Source: Gemmatimonadota bacterium (GTDB taxonomy: Bacteria; GCA-2686955). Taken from it: DNA of 12,164 bases. Position numbers and translations under genes: made by a program. This document shows, piece by piece, positions 1 through 7,039 of the stretch (its first letter is position 1; each line of letters begins with the position of its first letter). The notes beneath the pieces were generated by a model. It searched no databases. It saw only the letters and a list, made by a program, of their open reading frames with translations, and had not been told where the DNA came from. The DNA is taken from contig JALXCG010000720.1 in assembly GCA_026991065.1 (NCBI GenBank), positions 1 through 12,164 on the forward strand, written 5' to 3'.

Positions 1-2
1 AG

Positions 3-1283
3 GGGGGACCTGCCGACTCGGCCGGGATCCGTGGCGGAGATATCGTCGTCGGCATAGAGGGCGACGAGATCCGGAACATCCAGGATTTTACCTTGGCGCT
101 GCGGGCACACGAACCGGGTGACAATGTGCCGGTTGTGGTGCTTCGGGATGGCGTGCGGCGCACCTTCGCGGTGACTCTTGGGCGTCGAGGCCAGGGCTCG
201 GGCGGTGAGCATCCACACACCGAGGGCGGCGCCGAGGCCGGCCACCACCCACACGCGGCCGGGCCACATCATTCAGCTCCGATCTACGATTCGCGCGAGG
301 TGCACCTGCGCAACACACGACAACTCACCTTTGGCGGTGAGAATGCGGAGGCTTACTTCTCCCCGGATGGGACTCAACTGGTTTACCAAGCGACCTCGCG
401 CGAGGCCAAGGCGGCCGGAGGTTGCGATCGGATCTATGTTTATGACCTCAAGTCCGGCAAGATCCGACAGTTCTCCAGTGGCGAGGGAAGAACCACCTGC
501 GCCTATTTCAGCTACCCCGATGCGGACCGCATCCTGTTTGCCTCGACACACGGAGCCGGGCCGGATTGTCCGCCTGTTCCGGATCATTCGCAGGGCTATG
601 TTTGGCCGCTCTATGACAGCTATGACATCTATATCGGCCCGGCCGACGGTAGTGGAGAGTTGACCCCACTCACCTCTTCACCCGGGTATGACGCCGAGGC
701 TACGTGGTGCCATCAGGGCGGCCGGATCATTTTCACTTCGACCCGTGATGGTGATATTGAACTCTACAGCATGAATGAAGATGGTTCCGATGTCCGTCGC
801 CTCACACATACTCCCGGATATGATGGTGGCGCATTTTACAATGCGGACTGCACACAGATCGTGTGGCGCGCGTCGAGGCCGGAGGGAGAGGCTCTGGACG
901 ACTACTTCCGCCTCCTGAACCAGGGGCTGGTCCGTCCCAGCCACCTTGAGATCTATGTAATGGATGCGGACGGAACCAATGTCAAACAACTGACGCACGA
1001 CGGCGCCGCGAATTTCGGCCCCTATTTCCATCCCAGCGGGAAGAAAGTGATCTACGCATCCAACCGGGCATCGAGCAATGGACGGGAGTTTGATCTCTTC
1101 ATGGTGAGTGTGGAAGGCGGTGAACCGGAACGGATTACCTACGCCGATGGCTTTGATGGATTCCCCATGTTCAGCCCGGATGGGCGTTATCTGGTGTGGG
1201 GCTCGAATCGTCACAACGAGCTGCGCGGCGAGACCAATATCTTTATCGCCGAGTGGGTTGAGAATCCGGGCGCGGAGCAGTGA
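3..1283 (+). CDS. C-terminal part of a PDZ plus TolB-like beta-propeller protein, probably an M28-type peptidase (5' partial)
   Basis: The reading frame is open from base 3, so the true start lies upstream. The TTG at 93 falls inside the PDZ domain and is not a credible start. In-window residues 1-60 form the end of a PDZ domain, with GPADSAGIRGGDIVVGIEG and PVVVLRDGVRRTFAVTLGRR. Residues 63-93 form a Gly/His-rich linker with seven histidines. From about residue 104 there are six TolB/PD40-type blades, marked by LTF..YFSPDG, CAYFSYPDADRILFAS, LTSSPGYDAEATW, LTHTPGYDGGAFY, LTHDGAANFGPYFHPSGK and ITYADGFDGFPMFSPDG (bases about 324-1214). Such a PDZ usually follows a secreted M28 zinc aminopeptidase domain; that the missing N-terminus is M28 is inferred from this family pattern, not seen. 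It is probably periplasmic or extracellular. Its stop overlaps the next start, so the two genes are likely co-transcribed. It could instead be a PDZ-propeller protein with no peptidase. Confidence 0.82.
   Translation, partial: GGPADSAGIRGGDIVVGIEGDEIRNIQDFTLALRAHEPGDNVPVVVLRDGVRRTFAVTLGRRGQGSGGEHPHTEGGAEAGHHPHAAGPHHSAPIYDSREVHLRNTRQLTFGGENAEAYFSPDGTQLVYQATSREAKAAGGCDRIYVYDLKSGKIRQFSSGEGRTTCAYFSYPDADRILFASTHGAGPDCPPVPDHSQGYVWPLYDSYDIYIGPADGSGELTPLTSSPGYDAEATWCHQGGRIIFTSTRDGDIELYSMNEDGSDVRRLTHTPGYDGGAFYNADCTQIVWRASRPEGEALDDYFRLLNQGLVRPSHLEIYVMDADGTNVKQLTHDGAANFGPYFHPSGKKVIYASNRASSNGREFDLFMVSVEGGEPERITYADGFDGFPMFSPDGRYLVWGSNRHNELRGETNIFIAEWVENPGAEQ
189..281 (+). other. His/Gly-rich interdomain linker within the PDZ-propeller protein
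   Basis: This segment joins the PDZ domain to the propeller. It has seven histidines, grouped as HPH, HHPH and HH, among Gly, Ala, Glu and Pro. No fold is expected. Clustered histidines can bind Zn, Ni or Cu, but a plain flexible linker is equally possible. Confidence 0.6.
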
Positions 1284-2086
1284 GACGCTGGGGCTGGCTG
1301 CTGCTGCTTGCTCTGTTTGTAGTGCCCCGCGCCCGGGGCGCTCCGGTCAAACCATTGAATGAGCGTGGCGGAGATCCGCGCGCGGCTTGGCAGCGGCTGG
1401 GCCCCGAAGCAAAGGAGGCCTTCATACTCGGCCTCCTGGCTGGGTTTGAAGAGAGCGCGGCGGTTGCGGAAAAGCCACCGCTGGCGGGGGTTGAGGCGAG
1501 AGACCTGGTGGCGCGGGTGACCGATGATCTGGACGCCTTCTACGCCGATGGATCGAATGCCTATACGCCATGGCTGGCAGCAGCTGTGGGAGCCCTGCGG
1601 GACAACGGCGTTGATTCTGCCTTCTTGCCGGCCGCTGCGGCCATCGACTCGCTGCGCGACGCTGCCCGCGCGGCATGGCTGGCGGCGCATCCGAAGGCGG
1701 CGCGGCGGGCGCGACGGCGGGCCGCTGGAGCCGCCCACTTGCCGGTTGCCGCGCAGCCAGCGTCACGAGGAAATGGTTGTCAACAATTCCAGGAGTGGAT
1801 CCTGGCGGAGTTCCAGCGGAGTGATGGCTTGGATGACTCGGCGTTGCTCGAGAAGATCGCTGCGGGCAAAGTCGAAGTCGCCGGCGGAAAAGTTACGATA
1901 GAGTCTGGAGAGACTCGGGAACACCGGGACCACGTCTTCCAAGATGTATTGTTTCATTTTATGAGTCGGGACACGAGTGCGACTGCTGATTCGTGCACCG
2001 CTGTTGTGGTGCTGGTCGATGGTGTGCCGGCGCGGCTGGACGGTGTGCCGCAGTTGGTACGCAACCGTGCCCGCCGTCGTCATTGA
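1280..2086 (+). CDS. Secreted protein of unknown function, translationally coupled to the PDZ-propeller gene
   Basis: I do not recognise this 268-residue protein. It starts at GTG, and GTGA overlaps the upstream TGA by four bases, which points to coupled translation. The start gives a classic signal peptide: MRRWGW, a Leu-rich core to about residue 15, and an ARG-AP cleavage region near residue 20. Residues 35-115 look helical, with GPEAKEAFILGLLAGFEES and a conserved-looking DDLDAFYADGSNAYTPW, the style of small secreted alpha-helical domains. Residues 127-163 are a low-complexity Ala/Arg stretch, probably a linker. Residues 165-268 form a second part with strands around KVEVAGGKVTIESG and AVVVLVDGVP. 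Cys167 and Cys239 could form a disulfide. The tail, with a repeated DGVP and a final RNRARRRH, is unusual, and a frameshift near the 3' end cannot be excluded. The context suggests a periplasmic or lipoprotein-like accessory to the upstream propeller protein, but no function can be assigned. Confidence 0.72.
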   Translation: MRRWGWLLLLALFVVPRARGAPVKPLNERGGDPRAAWQRLGPEAKEAFILGLLAGFEESAAVAEKPPLAGVEARDLVARVTDDLDAFYADGSNAYTPWLAAAVGALRDNGVDSAFLPAAAAIDSLRDAARAAWLAAHPKAARRARRRAAGAAHLPVAAQPASRGNGCQQFQEWILAEFQRSDGLDDSALLEKIAAGKVEVAGGKVTIESGETREHRDHVFQDVLFHFMSRDTSATADSCTAVVVLVDGVPARLDGVPQLVRNRARRRH

Positions 2087-2112
2087 GATTGAAAAGAGCG
2101 TGAGCGTAATAC
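2083..2112 (+). promoter_or_regulatory. Weak candidate promoter for the M6 protease gene
   Basis: TTGAGA (2083-2088) matches five of six bases of a -35 box and overlaps the stop codon of the preceding gene. TAATAC (2107-2112), 18 bases on, is a poor -10 match (three of six). If real, it lets the protease gene be transcribed apart from the upstream pair. Promoter consensus in FCB bacteria can differ from sigma-70, so this is a low-confidence call. Confidence 0.2.
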
Positions 2113-2123
2113 CTGCGCCCGAT

Positions 2124-2138
2124 TGAGGGCCTCCCTCA
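2124..2138 (+). other. Small hairpin just upstream of the protease ribosome binding site
   Basis: TGAGGG (2124-2129) and CCCTCA (2133-2138) form a perfect 6-bp stem with a 3-base loop. It ends five bases before the GGAG Shine-Dalgarno at 2143-2146, which sits seven bases from the ATG at 2154. There is no T-tract, so it is not a terminator. It could protect the 5' end or affect ribosome access. Confidence 0.3.
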
Positions 2139-2153
2139 GGATGGAGTTGAGCA

Positions 2154-4916
2154 ATGTTATCGAACCCTCTGAAACTGGCGAAGTCGCTCCCGTTCGCCAT
2201 TTCCGCGGTCGTCGGCCTGACCACGGCCGCTTCCGCCATGCCTCAGGCTCGGCCCGAGGCGCTTGCACGGATTCGGCAGGAAGGCCGTTTCGATCAGTTC
2301 GTTGAATTGATGCAGAACCATGCCGCGGTTCACGAGTGGGCGCCTTCGCCCCTGCGCCCCAATGGGCCCGGCGCCGCAACTGCGGATTCGATCTATTCGT
2401 TGGTTTTTCTGGTCGAGTTCCCTGACCAGGCAGCGGATCAGACCGAACACTCCCCGGGGCACTTCGAGGAGATGCTTTTTTCCAAGGACCAATTCCCCAC
2501 TGGCAGTGTGCGTGACTACTACACGGAAAACTCCTATGGCCAGTTCGCCTTTGCCGGTGGTGTGACGGCAGTGTGGTACATGGCTCCACACAACCTGGCA
2601 GGCTACTACTGTAACGCCGATGGGATACCCGGGACTCCCGACGACTATGGTATGGGGGGAGGCGCGCAGTCGGTCGCCGGCTTGATCCAGGATATGGTCA
2701 ACCTGACGGACGATGAGATCGACTTCTCTCTCTACGATGCAGATCATGACGGCACGGTAGAGTCCTTCTTTCTGATCCATGCCGGACCCGGCGCGGAAGC
2801 TACCGGCGATCCCAATGACATCTGGTCGCACCGTTCGTCGGTGAATATCCTCACCAACGATGGCGTCCGGTTGCGCGATTACACGACAGAGCCGGAAGAT
2901 GGGAAAGTCGGCGTGTTCGCACATGAGTTCGGCCATGTGCTGGGGCTGCCGGATCTCTACGATACTGATTACTCCTCAGCAGGGGTCGGGAACTGGAGCA
3001 TCATGGCCAGCGGCAGTTGGACCGGCGGCGGTGTGCTCCCGGTTCATTTCGACGCCTGGAGCAAAGTGGATCTTGGCTGGGTCGATCCTGTCGTCATCGA
3101 ACTCAAGGATGTGATGCAGAATCCGTTTTCGATCCCGCGAGTAGAAGATCATCCGGTTATCTACAAACTGCCGGTGGTTCAAGCGCCGCAGTGGGAGTAT
3201 TTTCTGGTTGAGAACAGACAGAAGGTCCTGAACGATGGTGAATTGCCGGGAGATGGACTGCTCATCTGGCATTGCGACGATGCTCGCTTTGACAATCGTC
3301 GCGAGGGGAAAGACCCCCTGAATCTCTCGCCGCACTATCTGGTTACGGTTGAGGAGGCCGATTGCTACGAAAATTCCTGGGTCTATTGGGAGTCCGACGG
3401 CGTTCCCGGCAGTTTCGAATTGGAGCAATCGAGCGGCGCAAGTGGTGATTCCGGAGATCCATTTCCCGGGCGCTATGAAAACCGCAATTTCCATGCCTCT
3501 ACTTGGCCCAATTCGCATGCCTACAATGGCAATGATGCGGATTCGCACTGTGCGGTTCTGGAGATCTCCGATTCCGCCGACACCATGACCGCCATTTTCG
3601 ACGTCGCACGTGTCCTGCCGGTGCTTGAAGTCGTGGGCAACCATACCGAAGACACCATCGGAGGCGACGGTGATGGCCGTGGCGAGTCCGGCGAAGCGAT
3701 CGAGTTGGTGCTCGATCTCTCCAGTGTGTGGGGAGATGCGCCCGGTGTCACCGCGGTTCTCTCCACCGACGATCCCAGGGTATCGATTACCGATCCCAAC
3801 GGGAGTTTCGGCGATCTGGCGGGCGGGTCCCAGGGCGACAACGCCGCAGACCCGTTTGGCTTGACCATTGGCACGATCGAAGGTGCCCAGGTGGTGGACT
3901 TTGAACTTGAGATCACGTCGCAGCCCATGGGGCAGGCGTATGTTTCACACGCCAGTTTTCAGATGGTTCTGGGCTGGCCCGACGTGCTGCTGGTTGATGA
4001 TGATGGCGGCGCGGATCGAGAGGCTGCTTTTCGCACCGCTCTCGCAGCCGGTGGAATGGCGGTCATTGACGAGTGGTCAGTCGCGGAACAGTCCGGGACG
4101 GTTCAGAATCCCTTCACTACCGGTAACCGAACCATTGTCTGGGTGACCGGTGAAGAGAGTAGCGCAACACTGACTGCTGAGGATCAGGCAGCCCTGGAAC
4201 CGCTGCTTGCCGCGGGAACCAACTTCGTTCTGAGTGGCGAAAACTGGGCGGAAGATGCGGCCGCGGCTGATTTCTACTTCCACACCCTGCATCTGCAGGT
4301 GGACAATCCCGCGACCGGGGACCCGGTCGTGTCGGGAGTCGCGGAAAACGAGGTTTTCGGTGTGTTCGCCGAAAAGCCCCTGGTGATTCTCCAGGCCTCC
4401 CCATCTTCGCTAACTCCGCTTGATGAAGCCTCCGCGGCGATTGCCTATGCACCATCCACCGGAACAGCCGCTATAACCTACAATGGGATGCCCAGTGCTA
4501 CGACCCATAAAGTAGTGGCCTTTGGCTTTGACCTGGGCATGGGGCAGGATCCGGAAGTGGTCTGGCAGTACCTCATCAGTGCGGTGGAATGGATGCCACG
4601 CGGAGTTGAGGGGGGGCGTCCAGTGGTGCCGGCGCCGACTCGGTTGGTCCTGGAGCCGAACGCGCCCAATCCGTTCAATCCCCGTACCACGATAACGTTT
4701 GAGGTGCCGGCCGAAACCCACGCCGCGCTCCGGATCTACGACTTGCGTGGTGGATTGGTGCGAACGCTGCTCGATCGGGAGTTGATGGCCGGGCGCCATT
4801 CGGTGCAGTGGAACGGCACCAGTGATGCGGGTCTGTCGCTCGCCAGCGGTGTCTACCTCTATCGCCTCGAAACCAAAGAGGAAACCCTGACCCGCAGGAT
4901 GCTCCTGCTCAAGTGA
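2154..4916 (+). CDS. Secreted M6 (immune inhibitor A-like) zinc metalloprotease with a FlgD/Por-type C-terminal domain
   Basis: This 920-residue protein starts at ATG 2154 with a good Shine-Dalgarno. Residues 1-28 are a signal peptide ending ASA. The catalytic domain covers roughly residues 75-470. It carries the zinc motif HEFGHVLGLPD (His257, Glu258, His261, Asp267), a downstream NWSIMASG Met-turn (Met284) and the M6 signature around SLYDADHDGTVE and FLIHAGPGAEATG, where the Asp-rich loop probably binds calcium. After it come a linker domain with GGDGDGRGESGE (503-514, also likely calcium-binding) and a Rossmann-like segment starting GWPDVLLVDDDGG (about 606-720), a common companion of M6 domains in FCB bacteria. 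From about 831 to the end is the PNPFNP... ASGVYLYRL ...RRMLLLK module. Family members degrade extracellular proteins. The last module suggests surface display or outer-membrane export, but no secretion machinery is in the window. The catalytic residues look intact. Confidence 0.93.
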   Translation: MLSNPLKLAKSLPFAISAVVGLTTAASAMPQARPEALARIRQEGRFDQFVELMQNHAAVHEWAPSPLRPNGPGAATADSIYSLVFLVEFPDQAADQTEHSPGHFEEMLFSKDQFPTGSVRDYYTENSYGQFAFAGGVTAVWYMAPHNLAGYYCNADGIPGTPDDYGMGGGAQSVAGLIQDMVNLTDDEIDFSLYDADHDGTVESFFLIHAGPGAEATGDPNDIWSHRSSVNILTNDGVRLRDYTTEPEDGKVGVFAHEFGHVLGLPDLYDTDYSSAGVGNWSIMASGSWTGGGVLPVHFDAWSKVDLGWVDPVVIELKDVMQNPFSIPRVEDHPVIYKLPVVQAPQWEYFLVENRQKVLNDGELPGDGLLIWHCDDARFDNRREGKDPLNLSPHYLVTVEEADCYENSWVYWESDGVPGSFELEQSSGASGDSGDPFPGRYENRNFHASTWPNSHAYNGNDADSHCAVLEISDSADTMTAIFDVARVLPVLEVVGNHTEDTIGGDGDGRGESGEAIELVLDLSSVWGDAPGVTAVLSTDDPRVSITDPNGSFGDLAGGSQGDNAADPFGLTIGTIEGAQVVDFELEITSQPMGQAYVSHASFQMVLGWPDVLLVDDDGGADREAAFRTALAAGGMAVIDEWSVAEQSGTVQNPFTTGNRTIVWVTGEESSATLTAEDQAALEPLLAAGTNFVLSGENWAEDAAAADFYFHTLHLQVDNPATGDPVVSGVAENEVFGVFAEKPLVILQASPSSLTPLDEASAAIAYAPSTGTAAITYNGMPSATTHKVVAFGFDLGMGQDPEVVWQYLISAVEWMPRGVEGGRPVVPAPTRLVLEPNAPNPFNPRTTITFEVPAETHAALRIYDLRGGLVRTLLDRELMAGRHSVQWNGTSDAGLSLASGVYLYRLETKEETLTRRMLLLK
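4644..4913 (+). other. FlgD-Ig-like / Por-type C-terminal domain of the M6 protease
   Basis: Residues about 831-920 read PNAPNPFNPRTTITFEVP, LRIYDLRGGLVRTLL, AGRHSVQWNGTSDAG, ASGVYLYRLET and RRMLLLK. This is the typical beta-sandwich tail of secreted proteins in Bacteroidota relatives. The same module ends the gene at 9920-12091. Whether it is a type IX secretion signal here is not shown. Confidence 0.85.
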
Positions 4917-4922
4917 TGGATA

Positions 4923-4958
4923 TGGCCCGGAGACCGATGGATCTTGGTCTCCGGGCCA
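4923..4958. terminator. Bidirectional terminator hairpin between convergent genes (13-bp stem)
   Basis: TGGCCCGGAGACC (4923-4935) and GGTCTCCGGGCCA (4946-4958) are perfect reverse complements around a 10-base loop. The hairpin starts seven bases after the protease stop and lies beyond the 3' end of the convergent acyl-CoA dehydrogenase gene. It lacks a clear T-tract on either side, so it may act as a transcript-end stabiliser or as a terminator that does not need one. Confidence 0.75.
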
Positions 4959-4966
4959 CCGCGCTT

Positions 4967-4984
4967 CCCACCACGAGTGGTGGG
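4967..4984. terminator. Second hairpin between convergent genes (7-bp stem)
   Basis: CCCACCA (4967-4973) and TGGTGGG (4978-4984) pair perfectly around a CGAG loop. It sits two bases from the acyl-CoA dehydrogenase stop codon (minus strand, 4987-4989) and nine bases from the larger hairpin. It probably marks the transcript end of the minus-strand gene, though it also lacks a T-tract. Confidence 0.55.
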
Positions 4985-4986
4985 CA

Positions 4987-6645
4987 CTACTGAAGTGCCG
5001 AGAGCATCTCCCAAACACACTCCATGTCGGCGAGATTTCCCGAAAGGTCGGCCGGCGCGAGGAGATCTTCGACACTCTTGACGGCTGCTTCGGCCGCAGT
5101 CGTCGCCGCCTCGTCGGTGCCAACGAAGTCGATGCAGCAGAGTTGAACCTGGCTGCGAATCAGGCGCACGGTTCCGCGGGCGAAAATTCGTGCCATCGCC
5201 GCGGTGACCGCGGCGTCCTCGTGCCCCTGCTCGGCATGGGCCGCCGCCTGGCGACAAAAGGCTGCCGCAACCTCGCAGCGGGCGATCTGGTCCGCGAGCG
5301 CGAACATGACGGCCTGGTGGCGCGTGAGCCGTGTCTTGTGACAATGTTGCAGTGTTTGGTTCAGTCCGCGGAACGCCCGCGCAACCAGGGCTGCGCCCAC
5401 GCTGTCTTTCGATTGCGCCTGCAGTTCATCGAGTCGCTGCGCGGCCGTTTCGTAGTATTTCCCCTTGGAACGGACGGTCTCCTTCCAGCGGAACATCGAA
5501 ATGATCTGCTGCTGAATCTCGCTGGTTCCCTCGTAAATGGTGAGAATGCGCGCATCTCGACGGATCTTCTCTACCATGTACTCGTGGGTATAGCCATAAC
5601 CGCCATGCGCCTGAACCGCCGCATCGGCGGCTCGATTGGCGGCCTCGGTGGCCCACAGTTTGGCGATCGAGCCTTCGACCTGCATCCCCTCGACCCCACT
5701 GTCAAGAATGTCGGCGATCTCGTGGATATAGGCACGCCCGGCTGCGATGTCGATCCAGTGCGGAATCAGAAGTTTGAACGCGTATCCCTGCTTCTCAATG
5801 AGCGGTGATCCAAACTGCACTCGAACCTTCGAGTAGGCAAGAGCCCGTGCGAGGGCACTTTGGCCACCACCGAGGCCCAGCGCACCGACCATCAGACGGG
5901 TGTAGCCGAATACCATGTTGGCTTGCTTCAGCCCTTCGCCCTCTTTGCCGCCCAGAAGATGCGCGGCAGGAACCTCAACCCCTTCCAGAATGACGCTGGT
6001 GGTGTTCGACAGCCGAATGCCGTGCTTCTCCTCCTTCTTGCCCGGGGCGATTCCGGGAGTGCCTTTCTCGACCACAAAAAAACTGGGGCCGTTTGGCGTC
6101 CGAGCAAGTACGGTGTAAAGATCCGCGACCCCCCCATTGGTAATGAATTGCTTGGCGCCATCCAGGCGATAGGCCCGAACCTCTCCATTGTCATCCAGCA
6201 GAGGCGTGGCCGTGGTTCGCAGAGAAGCCAGGTTGCTTCCGGCCTCCGGTTCGGTAACGGCGTAGGCCACAATCAGCCCCTCCTCCGCAATGCGACCGAG
6301 CCAGCGGCTCTTTTGCTCTGCTGTTGCGCCGACCAGAATGGGATCGGTGCCCAGGCAGATCCCCAAGAATGCCGTGGCCAAACCAAGATCGGCGGCAGCC
6401 ATCTCTTCGGATACCACACAGATATCGCGTGCGCCGCCGCCAAGTCCGCCGGTCTCTTCGGGGAGGAAAACCAGATGCAGGCCCAACTCGGGCGAGAGCA
6501 TCTTACGAATCAGGTCGAGTGGAAAGATGTCGTTGGCATCAAGGTCGAGAAGCGTGGCGTCGGGCAATTCGCGGGCGACGACGTCACGCAGGGTGGCAAG
6601 GACCATTTCCCGCATCTCGGCGGGCATGCCGGCGGCTTGACTCAT
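4987..6645 (-). CDS. Acyl-CoA dehydrogenase with C-terminal extension
   Basis: This FAD flavoenzyme introduces a trans-2 double bond into acyl-CoA thioesters in fatty-acid or branched-chain amino-acid breakdown, passing electrons to electron-transfer flavoprotein. The start is at 6645 (MSQAAGMP), because GGAG (6652-6655) lies six bases upstream. The frame runs on to 6795, but that added N-terminus is Arg/Pro-rich and unlike the family. The protein has 552 residues. It shows AYAVTEPEAGSN (127-138), LDGAKQFITNGG (161-172), YSKVRVQFGSPL (271-282), QAHGGYGYTHEYMVEKIRRD (345-364) and TIYEGTSEIQ (369-378), where Glu372 is the expected catalytic base. Typical members end near 390. Here about 160 more, largely helical, residues follow, as in the very-long-chain / ACAD9 group, some of which are membrane-associated. 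Chain-length specificity cannot be read from sequence. It is cytoplasmic, divergent from korAB and convergent with the protease. Confidence 0.93.
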   Translation of the reverse strand: MSQAAGMPAEMREMVLATLRDVVARELPDATLLDLDANDIFPLDLIRKMLSPELGLHLVFLPEETGGLGGGARDICVVSEEMAAADLGLATAFLGICLGTDPILVGATAEQKSRWLGRIAEEGLIVAYAVTEPEAGSNLASLRTTATPLLDDNGEVRAYRLDGAKQFITNGGVADLYTVLARTPNGPSFFVVEKGTPGIAPGKKEEKHGIRLSNTTSVILEGVEVPAAHLLGGKEGEGLKQANMVFGYTRLMVGALGLGGGQSALARALAYSKVRVQFGSPLIEKQGYAFKLLIPHWIDIAAGRAYIHEIADILDSGVEGMQVEGSIAKLWATEAANRAADAAVQAHGGYGYTHEYMVEKIRRDARILTIYEGTSEIQQQIISMFRWKETVRSKGKYYETAAQRLDELQAQSKDSVGAALVARAFRGLNQTLQHCHKTRLTRHQAVMFALADQIARCEVAAAFCRQAAAHAEQGHEDAAVTAAMARIFARGTVRLIRSQVQLCCIDFVGTDEAATTAAEAAVKSVEDLLAPADLSGNLADMECVWEMLSALQ

Positions 6646-7039
6646 GGGTTTCTCCAGATCAAAGGAAAGTGCGCGGCACGTCGCCGCTTTCGCTCCCCCG
6701 GTGGGGCGATTCCGGCCGCGGTACGCGCGAATGAACGCAAGAGAATAGCACTCGCGTGCACTTGGCGGGAGGGGGTGTCCGTGGCCGTGCCGCACCTGTC
6801 ACTAGAGGCGGCGAAGAGGTGTTGAATGAGGGTGAGATCAGAAAAAAAGATGATATTCGGCTCAATCGACGCTTGGTCTGGCACGATTTTCTATGGGATG
6901 CGCTCCTGAGTGCGCCTGCCGGGGGCAGTTTTTGGGAACCCGTGGAAACGACATTCAAATGAAGTGCCTTGGGGCTCCAAACGTGGTATACGCTGCACTT
7001 CACGTATTCTTGTATTCCCAAGTTGAGAGGACTTTGGAT
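6646..7039. other. 394-bp divergent intergenic region
   Basis: This separates the minus-strand acyl-CoA dehydrogenase from korA and must hold promoters for both. I see no RNA gene or credible short gene. Its middle, around 6840-6860, is AT-richer than its surroundings, with an A-run at 6842-6848. The Shine-Dalgarno of the minus-strand gene is at 6652-6655 and that of korA (GAGAGG) at 7025-7030. The inverted repeat at 6960-7002 is listed separately. No confident -35/-10 pair was found on either strand. Confidence 0.6.
6960..7002. promoter_or_regulatory. Inverted repeat upstream of korA, candidate operator
   Basis: TGAAGTGC (6960-6967) and GCACTTCA (6995-7002) are perfect 8-bp reverse complements separated by 27 bases. 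The gap holds TGGTATACG (6984-6992), which resembles an extended -10 element (TGnTATAAT, four of six in the hexamer). Arms flanking a possible -10, 38 bases before the korA start, suggest a repressor site or two half-sites. A chance repeat or an RNA stem is also possible. Confidence 0.35.

Noticed and set aside
93-95. TTG as the start of the first gene
   Set aside because: The same frame is open back to base 3 and encodes the preceding PDZ strands, so the gene begins outside the window.
1763-2239. Open frame on the minus strand across the end of the unknown secreted gene and the protease start
   Set aside because: It overlaps two plus-strand genes with signal peptides, and its product shows no motif.
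6646-6795. N-terminal extension of the acyl-CoA dehydrogenase by 50 residues
   Set aside because: The extension is unlike the family, while ATG 6645 has a good Shine-Dalgarno six bases upstream.
5860-6825. Long open frame (321 codons) on the plus strand opposite the acyl-CoA dehydrogenase
   Set aside because: It is antisense to a strongly supported enzyme, has no family-like motifs, and reflects GC-rich third-position bias.
6879-6896. TGGCACG, resembling the -24 element of a sigma-54 promoter
   Set aside because: The GC expected at the -12 position, twelve bases after the GG, is TA, so the second element is missing.
6893-7039. N-terminal extension of KorA by 49 residues
   Set aside because: KorA homology begins at MPVSDLTFSM (ATG 7040), which has its own ribosome binding site. 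The extension would also cover the inverted repeat.
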